A stretch of 18,009 nucleotides of DNA from NCBI GenBank assembly GCA_004151065.3, contig NWUY0300105554.1:5611-23619 (forward strand), read 5' to 3'. The translations under genes were made by a program, and so were the position numbers. This DNA is from Larix sibirica. Its lineage: Eukaryota; Streptophyta; Pinopsida; Pinales; Pinaceae. Below, in pieces: positions 9,576-18,009 of the stretch; position 1 is the stretch's first letter; each line of letters begins with the position of its first letter. Below the pieces are notes generated by a model. That model searched no databases. It worked only from the letters and a program-made list of their open reading frames with translations, and was not told the origin of the DNA.

Positions 9576-9686
9576 ACTATTCTCATGTCAAACAATATTC
9601 AGTCAGATAATTTGTGTCAACAGTATGACCATAGAAATTTGAATTCTCATATAAGAGTCCAAACAAAAACTCTATGTGAAAATCAA

Positions 9687-10402
9687 ACACGATGATGGCA
9701 TGTCGAAGATGAAGCAAATAGAGCACGAAATTGAGCTTTGTTCCAAAGCAAATTGAAGATGCAAACTGCAAGTGCTTATCATGCCTCTCGAAATCCAAAG
9801 ACGGTCGCGCTAAAGCAGGATCAAATTGGAGCATTATCATTAATTATACCGAAGAATAAGAAATTATACAATTCATTCTGTAAAGTTGAAATTTCCCACA
9901 TGCCTAGTCCAGTGGTTCAATTAGTAAATTGGAAAGTCGATAAAATTAGTTCTACATTTGCCACAACCTTCACCCTCATTGACAAAATGCTCAACTGTTC
10001 CCCAGTAGGGTAAAGGGTATTAAAAATGATATCATATTTAAGATAAAGTAAATAGACCATGAAAGTGAGCCTATGAATGAGATCAAATGTTCTGTTGCAA
10101 AGCAATTTGCAGATGCAATACTGCAAGTGCTTATCATCCTCCTTGTCTCGAAATCCAAAGACAATAGCACTAAATCATAAACAATAAACAGATTGGAGCA
10201 TATTCATTAGACTGAAGAATAAGAGTCCACACAATTCTTTCTCTAAAGCTGTGATTTCCCACCTGCCAAGTCCAGGGATTCAAACAGTAACTTAGAAAGC
10301 GGATAAAATGTGGTCCAAAATTGCCACAACCTTAACCCTCATTGACAAAATGTTCAACTGTACCCCCAGTTGGGTAAAAGGGAATTGTATTCAAAATGAT
10401 AG
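9687..10402. repeat. Imperfect tandem duplication downstream of CSLD (units of ~340 and ~370 bp)
   Basis: Unit 1 (about 9687-10023) and unit 2 (about 10024-10392) share long blocks, for example CTCGAAATCCAAAGAC, CAAGTGCTTATCAT, TTTCCCAC and CCCTCATTGACAAAATG, in the same order. The first ~40 bases of the unit appear a third time at about 10393-10435, at the far end of the CSLD 3' UTR. Open frames seen across the units are not conserved between copies, so this is non-coding duplication. Confidence 0.9.
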
Positions 10403-10702
10403 TGCCCAAAGAAGCAATTTATATAGCAAACGCTCACCCACTCAGGTAGACTGAAGGTCTTTTGAAAGCCAACAATCTTCACAGAGTTGGTTACAATGTC
10501 CAGTACCTCTGCGGTCGGGAAAAAGAGCAGAAAATATCTATGAAATTTTCTGACAAAGAATTCACAAATTTCAAGATGCACACCTGAAGGTGTGGAGCCG
10601 CCAATGCCAGAGAAAACTCCAACTATTAGGCAAATATTGCACCCAAGACTAATGGATCTTCTGCCGCTACTCATTTTGCTGCCATATGCAATTATGAAGC
10701 TC
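10403..10702 (-). other. CSLD 3' untranslated region (approximate)
   Basis: This region follows the CSLD stop directly on the minus strand and has moderate base composition and no recognisable domain. A 123-codon open frame overlaps the CSLD end here (10725-10354), but it resembles nothing and is best taken as chance. I found no perfect AATAAA on the minus strand nearby. The sequence TATATAAATT near 10426-10417 could serve as an upstream poly(A) element, so the 3' end might fall near 10350-10400. The end point is a guess. Confidence 0.45.
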
Positions 10703-12439
10703 TCATGGAAATTCAAAGCCTCCACCGATTCCTGAACTACCTGATGGAGGATTTATAGCAACCCATAGAAGTGATATGGTAATGGCAAGAAGACCTGACC
10801 AGACAAAGACAATAGTAGGTGTCCTTCCTCTTCTGCCCATCAAGCCCTTAGCAAATGGATAAAGATGGGCCAACACCCAGAAGCTGAAGAAAACTCCACC
10901 GATCAGTTTGCTCCATTGAGGGATCTCACTATAAATTGTCCTTGCAAATCCAACAGCTATAGCTATGAGGTTAACCATCATTATTGTAATTGGTGGAATC
11001 ATAAGGGAAGTCCATTTCACTATGTAAAGATCAGCAAACATATCATCAACATCCTCGCCTGCAGACTTAGAAGTCAGAGTGAAAGAGATTTCTATTCCAG
11101 CAATAACCTTCAACAATCCTTGCAAGACGGCTGCCAAGTGAGCACTAGTACCCCCTATCAACCAGAATTGTTCATTTCTCCACCATTCTTCTAGTTCAAT
11201 ACCAGACCACTTAATCTCTAGAATTGCAAGGAGAGAAAGAGTTACTGTAATAGTAAGAAGATATACCAAGAAAGATACATTGAGGGTCTGCACAATAAAT
11301 TGCCCAGAGAAAAGAGACAGTGCTGGAAGAAAGCAGTACACAATAAGGAATATGGAAGTGAAAGGATAAATGCCAACATTGAGATATGCTACTCGCTGAA
11401 GGAATTTCAAACGTGAGCTTCCAAGAAGTGCATTATTACGTGAGAAAAATATTTCCACAGAACCTGTTGCCCACCGAAGAACTTGATGCAATCTGTCTGT
11501 CAGGTTAATGGGAGCTGTGCCCCTGAAAGCATCCCTCTTGGTTACACAGTAAATAGACCTCCACCCCTTAATATGCATACGATATCCAGTGACAACATCT
11601 TCAGTTACAGAACCGTAAATCCAACCGACATTCTCTCCCCACTCAGTCTTGTCCTCATACCAGCAAGAAATCACACTTACAGCTTCTGCAACAGTGGAAG
11701 CATCAAGAGGCTCACGAGGAGCCGTTAGAGCACCTGGAGGTCGTCCATTCTTCACCCCAGAATGGTCTGCCAGAGGTCGACCCTGAAATTCTGCAACGGG
11801 AATGGAATCTGCCAGATGAGTGGAGTTCCCGAACTTCTTAGGGATAAGAGCTGATTCCATCTCCTCCTCATCACCATCACCTGAATTGAGGGCACGTGCC
11901 TCTATATCAATGCGAGTTTTGCTTCTTTTCTTTTTCCTACCACAGCAACCAGTGTGCTCCTTTGCCCTTGGAGGATCAAAGCCATACAAAGCTATTCGTC
12001 GGAAAACACATCCTGTTCCCACATACACAGGACCCTGCAACCCATCAAGTGCCCTCATATTGACGTCAAAAAACACCGTATTGTGATTTGCATACCGATC
12101 ACTGGGATCTATTCCCTCGAATCTCTGAGGAAATTGAACATAACAGATACGATCCCCTCCACGATCCATCATAAAGCACATTCCCTCCCTCATAGCCTGT
12201 GAGTTGTAAATGTAGTGATCACAGTCAAGATTGAGGATAAATGGGCCATTGGACATGATTGCTGAAGCCCGTACAAGAGCATTCATGGCACCTGCTTTCT
12301 TGTTGTGATCATATCCTGGCCGTTTTTCACGAGATACATATACCAACATAGGTAAACGGATATCCACATCAGTAAAGTCAATGATTTTGGCATCTGCACA
12401 GCCTATTAGAGGGTCACTGCTAGGAGGTTTTAACATCAC
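10703..12439 (-). CDS. CSLD: CSLD exon 3 (residues 571-1148) and stop
   Basis: This exon of 1737 bases including TGA (10705-10703) encodes most of the catalytic domain. It holds [19 protein letters not shown] (609-627), the metal-binding DCD (642-644), the substrate-binding [18 protein letters not shown] block (673-690), TED (849-851) and QVLRW (889-893). A basic and acidic variable linker lies at about 730-765 ([10 protein letters not shown] followed by [10 protein letters not shown]); it is a little shorter here than the Arabidopsis CSLD3 equivalent as I recall it. The last 230 residues hold about six hydrophobic membrane segments that would form the translocation channel. No missing key residue. 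Confidence 0.96.
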   Translation of the reverse strand: MMLKPPSSDPLIGCADAKIIDFTDVDIRLPMLVYVSREKRPGYDHNKKAGAMNALVRASAIMSNGPFILNLDCDHYIYNSQAMREGMCFMMDRGGDRICYVQFPQRFEGIDPSDRYANHNTVFFDVNMRALDGLQGPVYVGTGCVFRRIALYGFDPPRAKEHTGCCGRKKKRSKTRIDIEARALNSGDGDEEEMESALIPKKFGNSTHLADSIPVAEFQGRPLADHSGVKNGRPPGALTAPREPLDASTVAEAVSVISCWYEDKTEWGENVGWIYGSVTEDVVTGYRMHIKGWRSIYCVTKRDAFRGTAPINLTDRLHQVLRWATGSVEIFFSRNNALLGSSRLKFLQRVAYLNVGIYPFTSIFLIVYCFLPALSLFSGQFIVQTLNVSFLVYLLTITVTLSLLAILEIKWSGIELEEWWRNEQFWLIGGTSAHLAAVLQGLLKVIAGIEISFTLTSKSAGEDVDDMFADLYIVKWTSLMIPPITIMMVNLIAIAVGFARTIYSEIPQWSKLIGGVFFSFWVLAHLYPFAKGLMGRRGRTPTIVFVWSGLLAITISLLWVAINPPSGSSGIGGGFEFP

Positions 12440-14454
12440 CTGCAAAATCCATTCAAGTGGCATTGGCATCATCTGTTCTAAATCTTTATATTAGGCAAAT
12501 CCTAAATGTAATTGCCTGAACTCAAATAGGTAAAGAAAAGGTGACGATCTGACTATCCAGAAATTAAAATCACGTACCTGTATAATTCCAGCATGATCTC
12601 CTCTTGAATGTTCTGGACTCGGCACTGTCCAAGTTCCAGGCCAATGAGTGCCATCAGCCATCCATGTGGCTTTTGAAACCTTTATAGCTTCTGCTGGATC
12701 TGTGCCATTTTCCCTGACAAGTTTCATAGCCTTCATTTCTTCTCGGGCATTGTAAGCATCTGATCTGCGCCGAATTGAATCAGGAAGTCCATTTATTCGC
12801 ACCTTAAACTCGTCATATTCCCTCTTAAGCCTTCTTCGGTCCTTGACAAAGTCTGGACGCAATTTGTTCTTAGTAGGGTCACGCGTATTGCTGAAATAAG
12901 AATCGGGATTGCGGGGTTCAATGTTATGCTTGCGACAGAAAGGAACCCAAATATCTGCAAAGCTTGCAGCTTCTGCCATGGCTTCAAATGTGAGAAGAGC
13001 TCCTCCATCATCTGACACATAGCAGGCAAGCTTCTCCACTGGGTAATCAGCAGAAAGGATTGATAGGATTGTGTTTGCAGTGACTAGTGGTGGTTCTTTC
13101 TCCGGATCAGCAGTGGAGACAAAGACATCAATACCAGGCAAGTCTGATCTCGCTGATGGATTGTCAGGGCTTGGTAACTCAAACTTGTCCTTGAGAACAC
13201 TAAGATCAGTAGAACGATTAATGGGACACAATTTTGGCAACTGATCCAAGAGCCATGAGAAAGCAAACCATATTTCACATACAATAGACATGCCCCATAA
13301 CCAAATTGCATCAGTATTAGGGTGCCTGATTCGCCAAGTGAGAAATAATGCCAGAACACCCATTCTCAGGAAGATGAGCAGCCTGCAATAATAATTTTTG
13401 AAGCATGGTCTAATTAGTTATTTACATACTAATAAACAAACTGAAACAAGAATCATCCCTACAAAATGTGGCTCAGAGAAGCCTCGGTTTTTTCAATCAT
13501 GGATAAGGAATATTGCACCAAACAATTAGTGTATATGTAAGAGTAAAACCTGTAGGGGCTGAGAATGCCAGCAGGAATTTTGAGCTTGCGCGTCAGAGGC
13601 TTCCATGGTTTATCAGCTAAATCTGACATATTTCCTTCCATTCCTTCAGTGCCACTGTTAGCATAAGCTTCTTCTTGAGGCCAAAAGGCGTTGCCGTACC
13701 CATAAGTCCCCTTCGTCTCAAAAAGCCACCGATTATGATCAAAGTCCCCGGTTTGGCTCCTCATGAGCAAGGACTTGCTTGACTTCATCAATGACATCCT
13801 TTTCTCAAGTTTAGAGTTCCCAGCAGGGGGAGGAAGAGGCGGCAGACTATTCTGAAAAGCTTCATTTTGCTCTTCCTCTGGCTCTAAGTCCCCAACTTTA
13901 TAAGGCTCCTTACATCCTGGACAAGCTCCTCCATCCTTCTGGGCATCGAAGTAGCAATCTCTGCAAATCTTGTAGTTACAGTCGCATGGAAGGATATCCT
14001 CTCCTCTCTCATCCCTCATAACCTTACCATCACAACCCTCCACTGCACAGGCAGATAATCCCCTGGCACCAGCCATCTGAGGATGGGTGGCTTCAGAGTC
14101 GATCACCTTGTCCATAAGATGAGCCCTCGTGACACTGTTGAATCCACCAGTGAAAAGTGAATTGGAAACATACTGCTCCTCGGCCTTCGCTGCAATCGAA
14201 GGATCTACAGCACCCATAGGTTGATTGTCAGGTGTAGGAGGCAAATGAACTGTATAATTCGAGTATTCACCGCTGAATTCACCAGACATATCGAGATCAT
14301 CTCTGGAGAGGCTGACATATCGGCCACTCGCAGTTCGCCTCGCAAATTTTACCACTTGAGCACCGCTGGCTTTGACACTCTGTGAACCGGCTCCAGCTGC
14401 ATTTTTGAATGATCTTGTTGAGCTCCTCGAAAGGCTTGGATTCAAGTTAGACAT
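10703..14454 (-). CDS. CSLD: Cellulose synthase-like protein D (CSLD), three exons, complete
   Basis: Joining 14454-13550, 13382-12578 and 12439-10703 on the minus strand gives 1148 residues, close to the family's usual ~1145. Seen: an N-terminal RING-like zinc-binding segment (Cys136, 141, 157, 159, 164, 167, 178, 181); two membrane segments (about 303-321 and 331-351); a large cytosolic GT2 domain with the first aspartates in SDDG (D426, D427), DCD (D642, D644), TED (849-851) and QVLRW (889-893); about six C-terminal membrane segments (921-1132); and the family-typical end GGGFEFP. Known: CSLDs are processive GT2 enzymes using UDP-sugars; Arabidopsis CSLD3 (KOJAK) acts in root-hair tip growth and has been reported to make beta-1,4-glucan. 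Start choice: 14454 is the first in-frame ATG; the reading frame extends upstream only through a TTG, and the residues from 14454 ([12 protein letters not shown]) fit CSLD starts. No stop or frameshift, so probably functional. Which CSLD paralogue it is cannot be decided here. Confidence 0.97.
12440..12577 (-). other. CSLD: CSLD intron 2 (138 bp)
   Basis: A GT-AG intron in phase 0. The donor is CAG|GTACGTG at 12577 and the acceptor is TTTTGCAG ending at 12440. Removing it joins DHAGIIQ to VMLKPP, which is continuous in other CSLD and CESA proteins. Confidence 0.94.
12578..13382 (-). CDS. CSLD: CSLD exon 2 (residues 302-570)
   Basis: This exon of 805 bases encodes both N-terminal membrane segments, the [11 protein letters not shown] motif (348-358), [15 protein letters not shown] (389-403) and the first catalytic aspartate motif [16 protein letters not shown] (421-436). 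The plant-conserved region follows with [16 protein letters not shown] (450-465), [19 protein letters not shown] (480-499) and [14 protein letters not shown] (540-553). It ends at Gln570 in phase 0, and the family motif [13 protein letters not shown] spans the junction. Confidence 0.95.
13383..13549 (-). other. CSLD: CSLD intron 1 (167 bp)
   Basis: A GT-AG intron in phase 2, AT-rich compared with the exons. The donor is GTTTTACTC at 13549 and the acceptor is TATTGCAG ending at 13383. It interrupts the codon for Arg302 at the start of the first membrane segment. Stops in the continuing frame show that it must be removed. Confidence 0.93.
13550..14454 (-). CDS. CSLD: CSLD exon 1 (residues 1-302)
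   Basis: This exon of 905 bases carries the Ser-rich N-terminus, the conserved [19 protein letters not shown] block (from residue 37), PPTPDNQP (72-79), [19 protein letters not shown] (92-110) and the zinc-binding cysteine cluster (136-181). It also holds the conserved [17 protein letters not shown] block (231-247) and ends in the SPYR motif just before membrane segment 1. It ends in phase 2: the final AG joins the G of exon 2 to make Arg302. The donor reads AG|GTTTTA. Alignment to the remembered family pattern (SPYR followed by LL) fixes the junction. Confidence 0.95.
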
Positions 14455-15015
14455 GACTGTAAATTTGTTTCTCCAGGTCAGTCCAACAACCAACACTAAC
14501 CCCAAAAAATCCCAAATTTAGCAGCTGAGAATGGGCCTAATGAATCTCTTCAACTGAAAACCCACTAACTCTAAATCCAGAATATACAAAATATTGTCCT
14601 TCCTTATCAATGTTGAATATCTCGCGAACAGCCTATTTGAATACACTGATCTAAACTCTGCAACGGTCGATTCTTAGCTGATCACAATAATAAAACCCTC
14701 CCGATCAACCCTGGTGGGGAACACAGACTAGGCACCCGATCTGAGCCAATCCAAATCTTCACGCCAAGAAACTCAAACAAGTTGGGCTCTCAAGGAACAC
14801 TATCAGATTCCTCATAGATCCCTCAAAACCCGAATCATCTCAACGTAAACCCATCAAAACCCAAATCAGTTTAGGACAATAAAAACCAGAACCCGGATCA
14901 AACCAATGTCCCAACAAAAACCGAATCACAGATTTTGAACTCAATGGGCGTCTGCAAGAGATCGACCCATGGGTGCTACAGTCCGACAGACCCTTTGTAA
15001 ATTTTACAAAGAACC
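14455..15015 (-). other. CSLD 5' leader with small upstream ORFs
   Basis: The minus strand between the candidate TATA box and the ATG has no long ORF. Read toward the gene it holds four short upstream ORFs: 14970-14941 (9 codons before the stop), 14854-14840 (4), 14838-14812 (8) and 14815-14759 (18). The last 300 bases before the start codon contain no ATG. A leader near 560 bases is inferred from the TATA position. A 5' UTR intron cannot be excluded. Confidence 0.45.
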
Positions 15016-15043
15016 CACACTAGCATAAATATAATGTCATGAG

Positions 15044-15050
15044 CTTTATA
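15044..15050 (-). promoter_or_regulatory. Candidate TATA box of the CSLD gene
   Basis: The minus strand reads TATAAAG from 15050 to 15044, flanked by GGTA upstream and CTC downstream. A start of transcription near 15015 would follow. A second AT-rich stretch (TATATTTATG, 15033-15024) lies just downstream and is a weaker alternative. Supported only by motif and position. Confidence 0.4.
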
Positions 15051-15059
15051 CCAACATGG

Positions 15060-15960
15060 AGAAGCGACGCGCTTTCTTCGATTCCCATTGACAAATCGAA
15101 ACAGATCCGGAAAGCGAAAGGCCGAGATAAAGACGGAAAAGCATGTGACGTGCCAACCAGGATTTCGGCGTAACCCTTGCCCACTCGATACCAAATTAAC
15201 TAACTTAAACAATCATACAAAAAAACAGTACTTACAAAATAACATTAAATGCAACAATCTCGTCAGGGATAGTAATGCATCTCACAGGGAGATCGAAACT
15301 GCCCCCTTCTCCGACCCAGCTGTTTTTGTCTGGAATTGCTAAGCAGTTTTTTTCTGGAACTGGTGAGCTGCCGACCCCGCCATTTACTGCCACCACATAT
15401 TCTTCTATAGAGACTTCAGGAATAAACACAACATTACAGCCAACGTCAAAACGGCTTAAACCCGATTTCGCAACATATAACGTATCCGCGGCTTCCCAGT
15501 GGACCCACGCGATGATCTCCTTTTCAACGTCGAAAAGGAGCCAACGCACCTTTGCTGGATTCGAACCTGCGATCTATATTGCTCGGTGTTGTTTCTGGAT
15601 ATATCCGTAACCCCAAATGACGGTGCCCGGGCTGTAAGACGGTTAAATGGAACTAAGGTTAGTGGACAACCAATAGAATGCAGCCACGTATAATATGCTT
15701 CGAACACAGGCTGCAGGCTGACGACGCCGGGAAGTTAGCCGGCGGTGGCCAATATTATTCCCCGGAATTCGGATCCAATGTAGAGTTGTCACGTGCCGTA
15801 AAGAACTTACCGAGATGTTAGTAGACCAGGGTTCGAGTCGCGGGACCTTCGTTTAGGACCTTATTTTAGACTATTACCCGACGGTGCTCGCTGCAAATGT
15901 GGAACGAAGGTTTCCCATGTTGGAATATCTAAACGACTAGCGAGAAAGAAGCCGTTGTTG
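15060..15960. other. GC-richer region upstream of CSLD with box-B-like motifs and an unexplained open frame
   Basis: This block is clearly less AT-rich than the DNA on its far side. Its first ~150 bases probably hold the CSLD proximal promoter. On the minus strand a frame is open from about 15567 to its stop at 15232. It has no ATG near its start but has protein-like composition (RWLLFDVEKEIIAWVHWEAA, then FDVGCNVVFIPEVSIEEYVV). I do not recognise it. RNA polymerase III box-B-like motifs occur at 15567-15557 (minus, GGTTCGAATCC) and 15830-15840 (plus, GGTTCGAGTCG), so old SINE-type repeats may be present. No tRNA folds at either site. Confidence 0.4.
15147..15163 (-). promoter_or_regulatory. 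Root-hair-element-like / ACGT-core site upstream of CSLD
   Basis: The minus strand reads ATCCTGGTTGGCACGTC, about 100 bp upstream of the candidate TATA box. It matches the published root-hair element consensus WHHDTGNNN(N)KCACGWH except for one position (C where D is expected). The CACGTC/GACGTG core is also a plain bZIP or bHLH ACGT-type site, so a general regulatory role is equally possible. Motif evidence only. Confidence 0.3.
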
Positions 15961-18009
15961 GCAATTATTATTTATTATTTATTTATGTAATATAAAAGTA
16001 TTTTTAAGGTTTATCTTGAGTTGGCACTCTCAAAGAATGTCTCTTATTCTCATAAGCTTTGTGTATATGTACAGTTGTCATTCATTTTGTCATTAGCTAT
16101 ATATATTTTAATAATTAAATAAATAATATATTAAAATTTATAGTTTAAAATGTTTTATCAATTTCTTTGAAAAGGAGGGAAAAAAGACTTAATTTCCTAA
16201 GCAATTAAGAATTTAAGTTTAATTTTTCAAAATAAAATAATAACTAACTCAACAAAATGTATCTTCTTTCATGTTTTTGTCTCCTCTGTCAAAATTTAGT
16301 TTTGCATTATTATAAATATTGGCATTCTCTTCTAACATCTTTTTTCAATTTTTTTAATTATTGTAAAACTCAAATGTTTAAATTTTGTATTTTTTCAATT
16401 TTTAATGCTTTTAAATTAATATGTAATATTAAATAATATCTACAATTTCAAATGGTTTTGAATTTGAAATTGGTTATTTTTAATATATTTTTTACATTTT
16501 GTAAATTTTAATTTTAAAGTGAAAATATTTAACTAGTTTAAAGAATAAAATTAATATAGTCAAAATAAGAACGACACTCATGAATTTCATAGTGAAATTG
16601 TGGGTAATTTAGCATTATAATTTGACGAAGACATTACAAAAATCTTCAGGTCAACAAAGACCTCATAAAGGAGATTGATCCAGGACCTTTGTAGATTTAA
16701 CTCTTAGGCCTTTTGGCCTCTTTATATGGACTTTCTTTTGAATTATTAAGGCATACTCAGAAAATTCTGTCTTTAAAGTTTTTTTACATATGTGCATTAT
16801 ATGGAAATATGAATATGAACTCTTATTTTCAGGTTTTACCTTGAGAGATTACATATAGAGATTCCTATTAAAAGTCTATACAAAAGTGTCAATGTATACA
16901 AAAGCATTAATTTAAGGCTATTTATATAGCAACTTAACAATATGGTTCTGATTTTGAAATATAAATTTGAACTGTGATCCTTTTTTCCTCAAAAAAAAAC
17001 GAAAAAGCATTGATGATGAAAGTTATTTTTTCCTAGAGTGTCCACCCACATTAGATCACAATTCCCTAACATTTTGACATGTCAAAACTGTGGCAACCCA
17101 AAAACGTTTCTTTTTAAACTTCTTGAGCATAGGACCTTTCTTTTCTCTTAAAGTTCAATAGACTAAAATTGATCTCACTCATCATCATTATTTATAAAAT
17201 ATTTTTATAAAGTTTGATCAACCAAATTGATCTAACTATACGTTATCCTCCATCATCATCATCAATTATTATAAAATATTTTTATTTAATATATAGTAGA
17301 GTTTAATTTTACATTATTAATTATGAAATCTCAATATTAAAATTATGTACATTTTAATATCGTGTTTCATTCATCTTGTAAAATTTCGTTTTAAAAGTGA
17401 AATGTTGAAACTTTGTCTTTTATAAGTTTTCAATACTTAAAAATCAATATATGATAACGACAACTATTTTAATCAATAATATTAATTAATTTTAAATTGT
17501 TTTGAACTTAATCATCGAATTAAATCTTATTCCAAAAAAAGTGGACTTCATCAGTTGGTTACCTAACTTAGTCCTTCCCCGTGATTGACGGGATTAAATA
17601 TTATATGGATTTAGGTAAAAGTAGATCAAAGAAACACGATGGAGTGAGATTATCCCATCACTCTTGCACTATTTGTTGTTGGGTTTCCAATCAGGGGATG
17701 ATTCTTTGAGTCAAAGAAATGGTTTATTACGTTTATGATGTGATTGTAAAAGAATTTAGGTTGATGAAAATGTCATTTTATAAAATATTAATAATCTTAA
17801 AAATATTATTACAACTAAGTTTAAAGTAAGAATATGGGACGAGATGTCAAGTTTCGGTAGAGTAAACGGTCAAGATGGGTTTCGTTTTGCAAGGCGGCCC
17901 GAGATCAAAATCCGTTGTTCCTGGGAGGCGACATCTAAATCCAACCATGCTAAGGGTTGGTGTGGAGTCCAAGTTGGGTGCGATCCCCAGGTGATTTTGA
18001 CGGCTTAGA
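15961..18009. other. AT-rich intergenic DNA without a recognised gene
   Basis: Mostly A/T runs and stops in all frames to about 17,800. The last ~190 bases are GC-richer (GGCGGCCCGAGATC near 17894, GCGATCCCCAGG near 17980) and may be the edge of another repeat or gene cut by the window end. Nothing in them is recognisable. Confidence 0.6.
17165..17290. repeat. Imperfect tandem duplication, about 60 bp
   Basis: AAATTGATCT followed by ATCATCAT repeats and ATAAAATATTTTTAT occurs at 17165-17207 and again at 17224-17285. The second copy has extra CAT units and a short insertion. Confidence 0.8.

Noticed and set aside
9583-10126. Open frames of 69-91 codons on both strands in the tandem duplication
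   Set aside because: The two repeat units do not preserve the frames, so the similarity is at the DNA level only.
10354-10725. 123-codon minus-strand open frame overlapping the CSLD end
   Set aside because: It overlaps the CSLD C-terminus in another frame and runs through the 3' UTR into the duplicated unit, with no recognisable domain.
10865-12202. Plus-strand open frames of 81-109 codons within CSLD exon 3
   Set aside because: They are antisense shadows of the strongly conserved CSLD coding sequence.
12793-13359. Minus-strand open frames of 78 and 91 codons in CSLD exon 2
   Set aside because: They lie in alternative frames of the same exon, and the CSLD frame fully explains the region.
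14455-14505. In-frame extension of CSLD upstream of the chosen start
   Set aside because: It begins with TTG, not ATG, and its residues do not resemble CSLD N-termini. The ATG at 14454 is the first in frame.
15548-15622. Possible tRNA gene on the minus strand
   Set aside because: Only the T-loop and box B fit. The T stem has a mismatch, and no acceptor or D-arm pairing is found.
17640-17665. Short inverted repeat GAGTGA...TCACTC
   Set aside because: A six-base stem in AT-rich DNA is expected by chance and has no supporting context.
1-18009. CRISPR array, bacterial operon or prophage
   Set aside because: No spaced identical repeats with unique spacers are present, and the genes are eukaryotic with spliceosomal introns.

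Overview
The window looks like nuclear DNA from a land plant, most likely a seed plant. It holds one intact, intron-bearing cellulose-synthase-like D (CSLD) gene on the minus strand, one long and heavily mutated plant LINE retrotransposon on the plus strand, and AT-rich intergenic DNA with smaller repeats. Spliceosomal GT-AG introns, a CSLD-type glycosyltransferase and a LINE whose first ORF carries a DUF4283-like domain plus zinc knuckle all point to plants. A gymnosperm is a reasonable guess from the style of the LINE and the repeat-rich flanks, but the sequence alone does not prove it.

Layout. 1-480: AT-rich DNA with a 59-bp segment (76-134) that recurs inverted at 8947-9006. About 484-7650: a dead LINE, read left to right. 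ORF1 remnants lie at 603-1650 and ORF2 starts at 2143 with endonuclease (to about 2860), reverse transcriptase (about 3480-4700) and RNase H (5910-6165). A further largely open region of about 400 codons (6172-7376) looks like a C-terminal extension of ORF2, or a separate degenerate gene. The LINE has many in-frame stops, several frame changes, loss of catalytic or metal-binding residues, and a deletion in RNase H. 7660-9690: AT-rich DNA with an (AAT)10 microsatellite, short tandem repeats, a CACTA-like terminal motif and a tRNA-derived SINE-like unit. 9687-10402: an imperfect tandem duplication just beyond the CSLD 3' untranslated region. 10703-14454: the CSLD coding region in three exons, 1148 residues. 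14455-15050: its leader, with several small upstream ORFs, and a candidate TATA box. 15060-15960: GC-richer DNA with box-B-like motifs and one unexplained open frame. 15960-18009: AT-rich DNA with no gene recognised.

The CSLD protein should be a Golgi or plasma-membrane family-2 glycosyltransferase that makes a beta-1,4-linked glucan (or related) wall polymer, and members of this clade act in tip-growing and dividing cells. All its catalytic motifs are intact, the splice junctions are in phase and there is no internal stop, so it is probably functional. The LINE is not. A near-match to the root-hair cis-element about 100 bp upstream of the candidate TATA box is suggestive for this family but unproven.
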